NCBI GenBank assembly: GCA_026770595.1 | Contig: MU634322.1 | Coordinates: 1 to 13,242 of the forward strand | DNA: 13,242 bases | Direction: 5' to 3' | Source of the DNA: Ochromonadaceae sp. CCMP2298 | Taxonomy: Eukaryota > Sar > Synurophyceae > Ochromonadales > Ochromonadaceae | In this document: piece after piece, positions 1 to 7,106 of the stretch | Layout of the letters: each line of letters opens with the position of its first letter | Position numbering within the stretch: position 1 is the stretch's first letter | Made by a program: the position numbers and the translations under genes | The notes under the pieces: generated by a model | Seen by the model: the letters and a program-made list of their open reading frames with translations, nothing else | What the model was told of the DNA's origin: nothing | The model's database searches: none

Positions 1-284
1 CGCCGAGAAACGAATTGAAAAACGAATTTGCGTTGGTTAAAACCCAACAACAAAAAACCCAACACCCAATGGGAAAAACCAAGGTCATTGAAGCCGCAGT
101 CAAGAAAAATCGGCGATCTTGAAATAAAAAAACGGATTGGCAGAGAGGGCGGAATCGGTCCCAAATAATAAGTTAGGGAAGGTGCAAAATAATACGATAT
201 CGACGCCAATCTTTACAGACTCTATAAGTGAATAATATGAGGCCTGTCACACAAATAGACGCCAATCTCTGCTCGTGCTAAAAT
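1..284. promoter_or_regulatory. 5' flank of the Yae1-family gene, putative promoter
   Basis: An A-rich, gene-free stretch ahead of the plus-strand gene. An 11-bp sequence, gacgccaatct, occurs twice (202-212 and 258-268), and each copy contains a CCAAT core. A TATA-like tctataagtg lies at 221-230, about 60 bp before the ATG. A promoter role is inferred from position only. The only plus-strand ORF noted is a 17-codon one at 69-122, which is not convincing. The start may also hold the end of an upstream gene that cannot be seen. Confidence 0.3.
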
Positions 285-842
285 ATGGGGAGGGGGTTGA
301 CAGGGTGGCCTGGAACTGATGCCTTGATGAGAAGAGGAGTGATTACGATTCAGTCTTCATCCGAGGGGGAGCAGTTCTATCGTCAAGCTCAGCCTGTGCA
401 GTACTCCAGAATGCTGAACGACGACGACTTTGGCGAAGGATCAGGAGATGAGATGGACCAAGCCTCCTATCGCAAGCTGAAAGACAAGCTCTCAAAGGAC
501 GGGTTCCGCATCGGAAAGGCCAAAGAGGAGGAGGTGATTACTCAGGTTGGCTTCGACGAGGGGTTCATTGACGGTATCAGGATCGGCAAGGCCGCAGGCC
601 GGTTCTACGGGGCGGCGCGCCTGTTCGCGAGCAGCCACGGGGACGTCCAGAAGCTCGAGAAACTTCTCTTTGAGGATATGCCAGAGAGCTTGCAGCCTAT
701 CGAATTTGTGGACGAGATTGAGCAGACTGTCAGATCGATATCTCTCACCTTGGCTGAGGACTTTGCAATCTTCAAGGCTGCGATGGAGGGGGTGCCTACA
801 GAGGCAACTGCTGTTGATCTAAACGCGGCCGGACGTTGCTGA
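285..842 (+). CDS. Yae1/Lto1-family protein (deca-GX3 motif)
   Basis: A 185-residue protein. Residues 73-109 follow a GX3 register of ten positions spaced by four, eight of them Gly (73, 77, 89, 93, 97, 101, 105, 109); the core reads GFDEGFIDGIRIGKAAG. This is the signature of the Yae1/Lto1 family. In yeast, Yae1 and Lto1 form an adaptor that brings the cytosolic Fe-S targeting complex to the ABC protein Rli1/ABCE1, which acts in ribosome recycling. The acidic stretch before the motif (DDDFGEGSGDEMD) fits Yae1 better than Lto1, and the chain ends in AAGRC without the terminal aromatic residue expected of Lto1. The first ATG (285) has A at -3, but ATGs at 411 and 453 give a length closer to the family core and are real alternatives. 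No intron is needed. Confidence 0.8.
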   Translation: MGRGLTGWPGTDALMRRGVITIQSSSEGEQFYRQAQPVQYSRMLNDDDFGEGSGDEMDQASYRKLKDKLSKDGFRIGKAKEEEVITQVGFDEGFIDGIRIGKAAGRFYGAARLFASSHGDVQKLEKLLFEDMPESLQPIEFVDEIEQTVRSISLTLAEDFAIFKAAMEGVPTEATAVDLNAAGRC

Positions 843-1068
843 GCATTTTCTGCCGCAGATGCTCACGGGGTCGCCTGGGTGCCTAGGTTCGTACGCAAAG
901 AGGGACCCTACTGGTAAAGAGGAGGGTTCGTGTTCTCACAGCACAAGTACACAGCACACAACACACAGGGCAGGCAAGAAACCTGGAAACCAGCCCCCAC
1001 ATTCCCACAGCCCCACACACGTGCTTATTTAGATACGATACAGGCATGCAGATACTAGCTAAGTGTGG
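843..1068. other. convergent 3' intergenic region
   Basis: This stretch separates the ends of two facing genes. It contains an AC-rich patch (about 945-970: cacagcacaagtacacagc and following). On the minus strand an AAATAAG sequence (about 1025-1031) could act as a poly(A) signal for the acidic-protein gene. No ORF or RNA gene was recognised. Confidence 0.4.
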
Positions 1069-4000
1069 CTACTTCTTGGACCTCGTCTTTCGGGCCTTCT
1101 TCGTGGGCACCTCTGCTGCCTCTGCTGCCTCTGTCACCTGTGCCTCCTGTGCCTGAACCTGCTCCTGTGCCTGCACCTGTGACTGCTGAGCCTCCTCCTG
1201 CGTGGCCTCCTGTGACTGCTGTGACTGCACCTGTGCCTGCTCAGGACTCTGGGACTGGGCCGCCGTCTGCGCGCGTGTTTTCCGCTTTCTACCCGTCTCG
1301 GGCTCAGGTTCCTTCAGCTCAGATGCAGGTGCAGGTGGCTTAGCAGGCTCAGTGCCCGCAGACATACTGGTGCCCAGCTTTATCGCATCGCTGACCACGT
1401 CGGCCTCCTTAGAGGCGAAGATCAGCTGCCTCAGCTGGGCGCTCTTCTCCTGGCTCTTCTCGCTCTTCTTGTTCGCCGGGCTCTTCCCACTCTTCCCACT
1501 GGCACTGGTGGGAGCAGCGGGGGCTCTAGGCGAGGCTTTTGCTTTCGCTGGCGCCTTTCCCTTCCCATTTTTCCCACCCTTCCCTGCGCTCCCTGGCACA
1601 CTTGTGGAATTCTTGGCGGCCTCCTTGGCGGCCACAGGAGCGACAACCTCCACTTTCTCCTCCTCCTCCTCCTCCTCCTCCTCGTCGCTGGAGCTGTCCG
1701 AGCTACTCTCTGGCTGCGCCTTCGACTGAGACTGAGACTGCTGTGACTGCTCCAGGAGACGCTGCTGCTGACTAGCACCAAGAAAGCTGCTAGGCGGTTT
1801 TCGCGCGAGGCCGCCCTTGATCAGACCCTACGGGGAAGGTAGGCGCAGTTGGAAGTCAGGAATATGCGGAAGTCAGGAGTGTGCGGGTAAAGCAATGTGT
1901 GAAATATGACATTGTGTAAGATTTAAGCAAGAGATTGGAGAGATCAGAGATCAGAGATTTATCAGATATACTAGAGAGATCAGAGAGATATCAGATACTA
2001 GAGAGAGATCAGAGATCAGACTACGTACCTGCAGCGCGGGGTGCACCTGCTTGGGCGTGGCATCTTTGAAGGGCGTAACTGCAGCCGAGGTCATGTTCTT
2101 CGTGTACCAGTCAGGGTGCTCCTCTGAGCTGTCGCTACCGCTATCACTATCACTATCGCTATCACTGTTATCCTTTTTACCGCTCTCCTTTGATCCGCTC
2201 TTATTATCCTTTTTACCGCTCTTTGAAACGCTGTTTGCGCTCTTTGCATCTGCCAGCTGATCCCCCACATCCCCCACATCCTCCAATTGCGGCACAGTGT
2301 CCTCCGAAGGTGCCGCGTCTAGGTCGTAGCTGCTCATCAGCCTTGCCTTCATCTGCTGCAGATTCATACCCGCCTCCTGCACCTTACTGTCCTCACTGCC
2401 ACTATCACCATCACTATCACTGTCATTGCTATCACTGTCACTGGAGCCACTCTCGTCCGAGCTACCCCCCGAGACCTTCCCTGCTGCGGGTGCCTTGTAC
2501 TGCTTTATCTTCACTTCACTTTTCTCCTCCTCCTCTTCCTCCTCCTCATCGTCCCCCTCCTCCACATCCTCCCCCTCCTCCTCGTCGCTATCAGACTCCT
2601 CGCTATCGTCTGCTTTCGCCTTGGCAGAAGCCGAAGCAGAAACCGCAGCAGCCGCAGAAGCAGGCACTGTGGGTGCGGGGGCTGGAGCGGCCTCCTCCTC
2701 CTCCTCCTCATCTGAGTCGCTGGAGTCGCTGTCCGAGGAACTCTCCTCACTCTCCTCAGTCTTCGGGGCAGCGGGGACAGCGAGGACAGCGGGGGCTACG
2801 GGTACAGCGGGAGCAGAGGGCGCAGTGGGTGCGGGTGCGGGCACGTCGACGTCCATTTTCTCCCCCTCCTCCTCTTCCTCATCGTCAGTGCTGCTCCCAC
2901 TATCGCTGCTATCACTATCACTATCGCTGCTGCTGCTATCTGGTGCGCTCACAGCAATAGGCTTTGCAGGCGGGGCAACGGCAGCCTTGGCACCCTTCTT
3001 GGCTGCAGGGGCAGCCGCAGGAGCCACAGCAACCACAGTAGCAGCTTTAGGATCAGCCGTGGTCTTGGCAGGCACAGGAGCAGCCTTAGGAGCAGCCACC
3101 GCGGCAGGAGCAACCTTAGGAGCCGTGGGAGCAGCAATCACCGCCGCAGCGGTCTTGACAGGAGCCGCAGCAGCAGCTTTAAAAGCGGCCACCCCAGCAG
3201 CGGGAGCAGCAGCAACAGCCGGAGCCGCAACCTTCGCACCATTCTCGACTGTCCGTTTATAGGCCGCTGTTGCCGCCGCTGCCAACGCAGCGTTTGTGGC
3301 GTGGGCAGCCTCTGCCTTCTTTGCCTTAGCGGTCTTGGCACTCTCCACTGGCACTGTGAGCGACGGTACTACGAGTGAAGGAGCGGCGGCAGCACCAGTA
3401 GCAGAGGCACCAGTAGCAGCGGCACCAGTAGCAGCGGCACCAGTAGCAGAGGCAGCGGTAGGAGAGGCACCAGCAGAGGCAGCGGAGCCATCATCACTGG
3501 AGCTGGAGCTGGAGCTGGCGCCGACACTCAGTAGGAAAGCATCCGGCACCTGGAGCGCGCTCAGCATGCAGCCCACCTCCCCCCGCCTTAGCGCATCTGC
3601 CAAGGGCAGGGGTTTAGGGGATTGGTATAGGACAGTTAGTTAATTAGGCACAGGTAAGGCTCAGGGGCGTGGGGAAGACACTGGCACTTAAGACACTATT
3701 GTATCATTAATACAGCGCAATATTTATATAGGGGTCTTACCTCTAGCCGCAGCGATCACACCCCTTGCTCTATCGTCCGCACTCTGCGCAGCGCCGGCTA
3801 GCAACTCGTGCACCTCTGCGCAGTAGGCGGTGGTCCGCTCCAGCACCAGGTCGGCTGTGGTCTGCAGCACCTCTGTGGCAGTGCGCGCTTTGTGCTCGAA
3901 CCCCCCAAAAGAGCCTTCCCCCGGCACCACAGAGCTTTGCAGGCTATCTACTGACTGCGCAACGACGCTGCTGAGAGCTGATAGCTTGGCGGCGAGCTGG

Positions 4001-4742
4001 TGCAGTTGGGAGAGCGCGTTGTGGGTCTGCTTGGCTTTGTAGCCGAAGATGCGAACACTTTAGAGTTGGGAGTGGGCGTGGGTGGAAGTGAGTGGGGAGC
4101 GGAAGTGGGTGGGAGTGAGTGGGTAGTGAGTGGGAAGTGAGGTGTGAGTGAGGCGGGAGTGTGGGCGTGAGTGTGTATGTGTGTGTGAGTGTGGGGAGGG
4201 GAGGAGTAGAGAGGCAGAGAATATCATTATGAATGCATGGACCAGATACACTAGGCATAGCAGACCTGCGCCTAGGCCACTGTTAAGGATCTATTGTAGT
4301 ATGGCAGATACAACCAATGGCGGGAACAACACAAACGCAAACACAAGCATGCATACCTCTTGCCAGCTGCGCCAGTGCCAGCTCCGGCGGCCGACTTAAG
4401 CACGCTCGACAGCACAGCGTTCTGGCCCAAGTACTCATAAGCAGTAGCAGCGCTCTTCGATTTGCGCACGCCGGTGGGGAAGGCGAGAGTGCAGGCGCCG
4501 GGGTCCACGTCGGGGCACTCGAGTGGCTGCAGGTGCTTGCGCATGGTGCAAAAGTCCTGGATGACCTCGCTCGCAGTGGCGGACTCGCTCGTGGTTAGCG
4601 CGAGGCTGAAGTTGTCATCAGATGTGATCTGCAGCCTCATTGTCTGCATGGCTGGACCTTTTGGGCCGCCCTTGTAGGCACCGCCAGCAGGCGAGCTGCC
4701 TGGCGCGCCGCTACCGTTGCCGCCCTTCAGCTTTGCACTCAT
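1069..4742 (-). CDS. Nopp140/treacle-like acidic-serine repeat protein with unrecognised N-terminal part (four exons)
   Basis: Exons 4742-4357, 4057-3741, 3596-2029 and 1827-1069 join in frame (intron phases 2, 1 and 0) into 1009 residues. The ATG at 4742 has A at -3. Residues 1-128 are Gly/Lys-rich and then look folded (MRLQITSDDNFSLAL, about 35-49). Residues 129-260 are mostly helical, including FGYKAKQTHNALSQLHQLAA. Residues 322-451 are Lys/Ala/Pro-rich. Six acidic Ser/Asp/Glu clusters follow (about 454-480, 515-536, 564-594, 612-638, 712-727, 797-814), separated by basic or Pro/Ala linkers. The end is Gln-rich (945-1000) with basic nuclear-signal-like stretches (GRKRKTR, 936-942; KKARKTRSKK, 1000-1009). 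Alternating CK2-type acidic clusters and basic linkers are typical of the nucleolar chaperones Nopp140 and treacle. I see neither a LisH motif nor the SRP40 C-terminal domain, so nucleolar function is only inferred from composition. The N-terminal part is unrecognised. Confidence 0.75.
1657..1683 (-). repeat. pure GAG trinucleotide run
   Basis: Nine uninterrupted GAG codons on the minus strand encode a Glu run inside the sixth acidic cluster of the acidic protein. Being a perfect triplet microsatellite, it is likely to vary in length between individuals. Confidence 0.9.
1828..2028 (-). other. intron 3 of the acidic-protein gene
   Basis: A 201-nt intron with donor CTGCAG|GTACGT and acceptor TTCCCCGTAG|GGTC. 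The phase is 0; it joins residue Q757 to G758. Without splicing, the upstream frame runs to a stop within the intron (about 1951), while the downstream exon is open in the joined frame. The first half is a CTGATCTCT-type repeat. Confidence 0.8.
1935..2020. repeat. degenerate GATCAGAGA-type tandem repeat within intron 3
   Basis: Short units of the form gagatcagag and agatatcagata recur about eight times with variation (for example agagatcagagatcagag at 1939-1956). On the transcribed strand they give repeated CTGAT and TCTCT motifs. The block is a microsatellite-like array confined to the intron. Confidence 0.75.
3392..3481. repeat. 15-bp coding minisatellite
   Basis: The unit gcaccagtagcagag occurs four times nearly perfectly (from 3392, 3407, 3422 and 3437), followed by two degenerate units. 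It encodes ATGAA/ATGAS pentapeptides (about residues 283-303 of the acidic protein). The 15-bp period keeps the frame when copy number changes. Confidence 0.85.
3597..3740 (-). other. intron 2 of the acidic-protein gene
   Basis: A 144-nt intron with donor GCTAGAG|GTAAGA and acceptor CCCTTGGCAG|ATGCGC. The phase is 1; the split codon G|AT gives Asp 235. The join produces a continuous helical stretch across the junction (VIAAARDALRRGEVG). Confidence 0.85.
4058..4356 (-). other. intron 1 of the acidic-protein gene
   Basis: A 299-nt intron with donor GGCAAGAG|GTATGC and acceptor CCAACTCTAAAG|TGTTCG. The phase is 2; the split codon AG|T gives Ser 129. The downstream exon has an in-frame TAA immediately before the acceptor, so splicing is required to read it. 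Most of its 3' half is a C-rich degenerate repeat. Confidence 0.8.
4060..4200. repeat. degenerate GTGAGTGGGA-type repeat in intron 1
   Basis: The plus strand is a run of variants of gtgagtggga and gtgggcgtga, ending in a tgtgtgtgtgag patch. In the pre-mRNA (minus strand) this reads as C/A-rich CACTCCCAC-like units forming an unusually long tract that runs almost to the 3' splice site. Confidence 0.75.
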
Positions 4743-4765
4743 GTTTCGAAACGTGCTTGCGTAAT

Positions 4766-4842
4766 GTAGGCGGTCGTCCGCTCTAGCACCAGGACGGCTG
4801 TAGTCTGAAGCACCTCTGTGGCAGAAGGACGCGCTTTGTGCT
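4766..4842 (-). pseudogene. diverged copy of part of exon 2 of the acidic-protein gene
   Basis: This segment aligns with 3823-3896 in the same orientation: 67 of 74 bases match, plus one 3-nt insertion. In the frame of the original (residues 184-207, HKAR...ERTTAY) five of the seven substitutions are synonymous, one changes Asp to Val, and the insertion region turns Thr into Pro-Ser. A TAG lies directly before the copied frame and looks like an acceptor (GTCCCCCTAG|CAC). The frame then stays open for 33 codons to a TGA overlapping the ATG at 4742. It is most likely a relic or alternative exon from a partial tandem duplication. Confidence 0.8.
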
Positions 4843-5127
4843 AGGGGGACCGCTTCATTCAGAAGTGTCCAAGTCCAGAGAAATGAGGATATATGGCTGG
4901 GGGATCGTGTGTAAAAAATGCGAAAAAAATATATTTATGCCCGGTCTCCCTGCCTCCTGACTCTGGCAAGGGTAAAAAAAACAATGTTGTTTTTCAAATC
5001 AAGGGCACAACATCCATCCCAGCTAAAGTATTCCATGTCATTCTGAGAAGAGCATCATGGCCACGCGCCTAGCTCTCATCAGAGCGCTGCTCCTGGAGAT
5101 CTCACCAAGGGGCTGAGTGGTGGCAAA

Positions 5128-5160
5128 ACCTGGGAATTCCCAAGTTCCCGATTCCCAGGT
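5128..5160. repeat. perfect 10-bp inverted repeat (hairpin)
   Basis: ACCTGGGAAT (5128-5137) and ATTCCCAGGT (5151-5160) are exact reverse complements around a 13-nt loop. The 12-bp palindrome TGGGAATTCCCA (5131-5142) overlaps the left arm, so alternative pairings exist. Function is unknown; it lies about 310 bp past the VOC stop codon. Confidence 0.8.
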
Positions 5161-5430
5161 TCCCAGTTCTTTTCCATATTCTCATGGGTCCCTATATAGT
5201 AACTTTTCCAACGGCGTTTCTAGAATCTTCCCGCTAGTCACTGCTGTTGTATCAGTGTGTGGCTTGCATATTCGCACGTTCCAAAGACAGGCTCGGTACC
5301 GGTAACACACTAGCTTTGTGAGGCCCAGCGTCCGAGCGCTAAGATCTGCTCTAGTAAACTGTCTTTTTTACAATACGTTAAATCTCTCTGTACATTCAGT
5401 CACAATACTTCGCCTATCAGGTCAGAAGGA

Positions 5431-5452
5431 GGGGAGGGGGCAGGGGAGGGGG
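5431..5452 (+). other. potential G-quadruplex tract
   Basis: Four runs of four or five G separated by 1-2 bases (gggg a ggggg ca gggg a ggggg) satisfy the usual quadruplex pattern on the plus strand. The tract begins 17 bp past the VOC stop codon, so the VOC transcript would carry the C-rich complement in its 3' UTR. Confidence 0.7.
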
Positions 5453-5468
5453 TAGTGGTAAGCTCGCT

Positions 5469-5987
5469 CTACATTCCCTCCACCTCCAGGAACTCGTACC
5501 CATTCTCGTCCACGTCTCGGCAGAAGAGCGCCTTGCGGCCAGAGGAGGAGAGCTTGTAGGCGTGGCCCGCCTTGTCCAGCCGCGCGCGCAGGTTCTCGAC
5601 GCTGTTGACGCTCAGGGCGAGGTGTCTGTCGCGGCCCACGTACTCGGGTCGCGCGTTGTCTGCGTCTGGGTTGGGCAGCTCCATCAGGTGGATCTGGTGC
5701 GCCCCGCAGCGCAGGAAGGCCCCAGGATAGGGGAGCGTTTTGGGCCGCAGTTCGGACTCATCGCTGAAGCCGAACACCTCCATGAGGAACTTCTTGGCCA
5801 GCTGCGTGTCGGCCACCAGCAGTCCTGCGTGGTGCAGCCCCCCGTACACCACCTCGCTCTCCGCAGCCTGCAGGCGGGAGGTCGTCCCTCTCTGATATTG
5901 AGAAACGTCCCCGACAAAGCCAGCAGCTCCATCCAGTGCAGTCAGGCATAGGCAAACGAGAAGTACAGCAGCATACATCAGCAACAT
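5469..5987 (-). CDS. VOC/glyoxalase-fold protein with secretory, possibly plastid-type, leader
   Basis: A 172-residue protein from the ATG at 5987; reading further upstream in frame finds only a GTG, so this is the first ATG. Residues 1-22 form a hydrophobic signal peptide (MLLMYAAVLLVCLCLTALDG). Next come AAGF, with Phe at a likely +1 cleavage position, and a short Ser/Thr/Arg stretch ending SRLQAA (about 24-42), which resembles bipartite plastid presequences. Residues 48-170 form a vicinal-oxygen-chelate domain: LHHAGLLV (48-58), QIHLMELPNP (98-107), GRDRHLALSV (118-127) and FCRDVDENGYEF (155-166). His53, Glu103, His122 and Glu166 fit the four metal ligands of the fold. The family includes glyoxalase I, dioxygenases and uncharacterised metalloproteins, so the substrate cannot be named. 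Plastid location is inferred. Confidence 0.85.
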   Translation of the reverse strand: MLLMYAAVLLVCLCLTALDGAAGFVGDVSQYQRGTTSRLQAAESEVVYGGLHHAGLLVADTQLAKKFLMEVFGFSDESELRPKTLPYPGAFLRCGAHQIHLMELPNPDADNARPEYVGRDRHLALSVNSVENLRARLDKAGHAYKLSSSGRKALFCRDVDENGYEFLEVEGM

Positions 5988-6265
5988 CTTTCCTCGCGGC
6001 GGTGGTGTGTAGTGCACAAGCTGTGGATCAGAAGAGGCTCAATGAGCACTAGCTGACCAGGAATCTACGACAGACCCAGATGATTCCACCAAGCCTCGAG
6101 ATGATCTGAGAACTGCTGGGTTCACCTCGGAAGAAGGACAGAGTCGATGACCAGTCTCAGTGCACAGAGACGAGACTAGTTCCGGAGTTTCTCTCCCCGT
6201 CCACTGTTTTGCTAGTTCACTTCCGAAAAAAGCTCATCAGCGATCAGAAGGACGAACTGCACAAG
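5988..6265. promoter_or_regulatory. divergent intergenic region between VOC and ferredoxin genes
   Basis: This 278-bp stretch lies between two head-to-head start codons and must hold both promoters and 5' UTRs. No clear TATA box was found. Several ATGs (about 6080, 6111 and 6148) would be upstream starts if the ferredoxin transcript begins that early. Confidence 0.45.
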
Positions 6266-6905
6266 ATGCAAGCCTTCTTGCTGCACCTTGTTCACTATCC
6301 CACTGCATCGCCTTTCATGTCGTTGCAGCTCTTCGGTAGGCGGGCTCTCCGGAGCCTCGGGAGCAACAGCAGGCGACTGCCAGTTCGATGGCACAGTGAA
6401 GGCGGCCACGAGGAAGGAGAGAGCATCAATATCAACTGGATCACGAAAGACGGCGTTAAGGAAACGCATCCGGCGAAGATCGGATCAAACCTGCTGCGGT
6501 CGGCACAGCGCCATGAAATAGAGTTAGAGGGGGCGTGCGAGGGCGTGTGCGCCTGCTCTACCTGCCACGTGATCTTCGACTTCCCGGTCTACCAGAGCTT
6601 GCCGGAGCCCTCTGAGGACGAGGAGGACATGCTCGACCAGGCCTTCGGGCTGACCGCAACATCCAGATTGGGCTGCCAGGTGGTGGTCACAAAGGAGCTG
6701 GATGGCATCACGGTGGCGCTGCCCATGTTCACGAGGAACTTCTATGTGGTGAGTAACCCCCCCCCTTGCTGTGCGGCCCGCTCTGCAACCGTCGGCGCTA
6801 ACTTTACTCTGCCTTCTGCCCTCTCCCCGCTCTCTCCTCCATTTCTTCCCCGCTGCTCTCCTCGCTCTCTCTCAACAGGACGGCCACGTGCCAAAGCCGC
6901 ACTAA
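6266..6905 (+). CDS. mitochondrial [2Fe-2S] ferredoxin, FDX2/Yah1 type
   Basis: Exons 6266-6748 and 6879-6905 encode 169 residues. Ferredoxins of this group pass electrons from ferredoxin reductase to the mitochondrial Fe-S cluster assembly machinery. The cluster motif C-x5-C-x2-C-x36-C is complete (Cys91, 97, 100, 137), with the family blocks ELEGACEG, CSTCHVIF and EDMLDQAFGLTATSRLGCQ. The chain ends TRNFYVDGHVPKPH, the tail typical of FDX2/Yah1; the last eight residues come only from exon 2. An extra Cys95 lies within the motif. The Arg-rich N-terminus (FGRRALRSLGSNSRRLPVRW) is a mitochondrial presequence. The ATG at 6266 is the first in frame after an upstream stop and has A at -3; 6317 (MSLQLF, T at -3) gives a more classic 152-residue form and is a real alternative. 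The gene is divergent from the VOC gene. Confidence 0.93.
6749..6878 (+). other. intron of the ferredoxin gene
   Basis: A 130-nt phase-0 intron with donor TATGTG|GTGAGT, a C run just inside, a strong CTCTCTCT tract and acceptor CTCAACAG|GACGGC. Removing it restores the conserved VDGHVPKPH tail, which is strong independent support. Confidence 0.97.
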
Positions 6906-7106
6906 CTTATATGCGGGTTGGTAGCACCGCTAGCTTTGCCAGTATATGCGAATAACTTAGTGTGCGAGTATACGAGTTGTGTGCAGGATCGGTACGATGG
7001 GAGAAGAACCCAGCGTCCACCGCGTATCTAGTAATGTTTTGATGGTTAGTAAGTTCAAATGTATAAAGTATGTATCCCTGGAATATCTCTCTCCAATCAC
7101 TTTCTT
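6906..7106. other. convergent 3' intergenic region
   Basis: A 201-bp A/T-richer stretch between the stops of the ferredoxin gene and the SAM-domain gene. It should hold both 3' UTRs. No canonical AATAAA and no further gene was found. Confidence 0.5.

Larger units (their letters stand above)
4743..5468. other. gene-poor region between the acidic-protein and VOC genes
   Basis: This 726-bp stretch should hold the promoter of the minus-strand gene starting at 4742 and the 3' UTR of the minus-strand gene ending at 5469. It contains a diverged copy of part of exon 2 (4766-4842), A/T-rich patches (4912-4937, 4973-5000), a perfect hairpin (5128-5160), a TATATAG sequence (about 5193-5199) and a G-rich tract (5428-5456). 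On the minus strand TTGTAAAAAAG (about 5364-5374) resembles the TGTAA poly(A) signal used by some algae. No long credible ORF lies inside. Confidence 0.5.

Noticed and set aside
69-122. 17-codon ORF near the window start
   Set aside because: It is too short and A-rich, with no recognisable motif; it could equally be part of a gene that ends upstream.
1202-1729. Plus-strand Cys/Ser/Phe-rich ORF
   Set aside because: It is the antisense shadow of the Gln/Lys/Ala-rich last exon of the acidic-protein gene, with no domain of its own.
2426-3262. Long plus-strand ORF of Ser/Ala-rich protein
   Set aside because: It is the antisense reading of the acidic-serine exon; repetitive GAC/GAG/GCA codons have no stops on the other strand. 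The minus-strand exon has in-frame splice sites on both sides.
5057-5116. Small plus-strand ORF with a good ATG context in the gene-poor region
   Set aside because: Only 19 codons; it looks leader-like but has no donor site after it and no continuation, so it cannot be supported as a gene.
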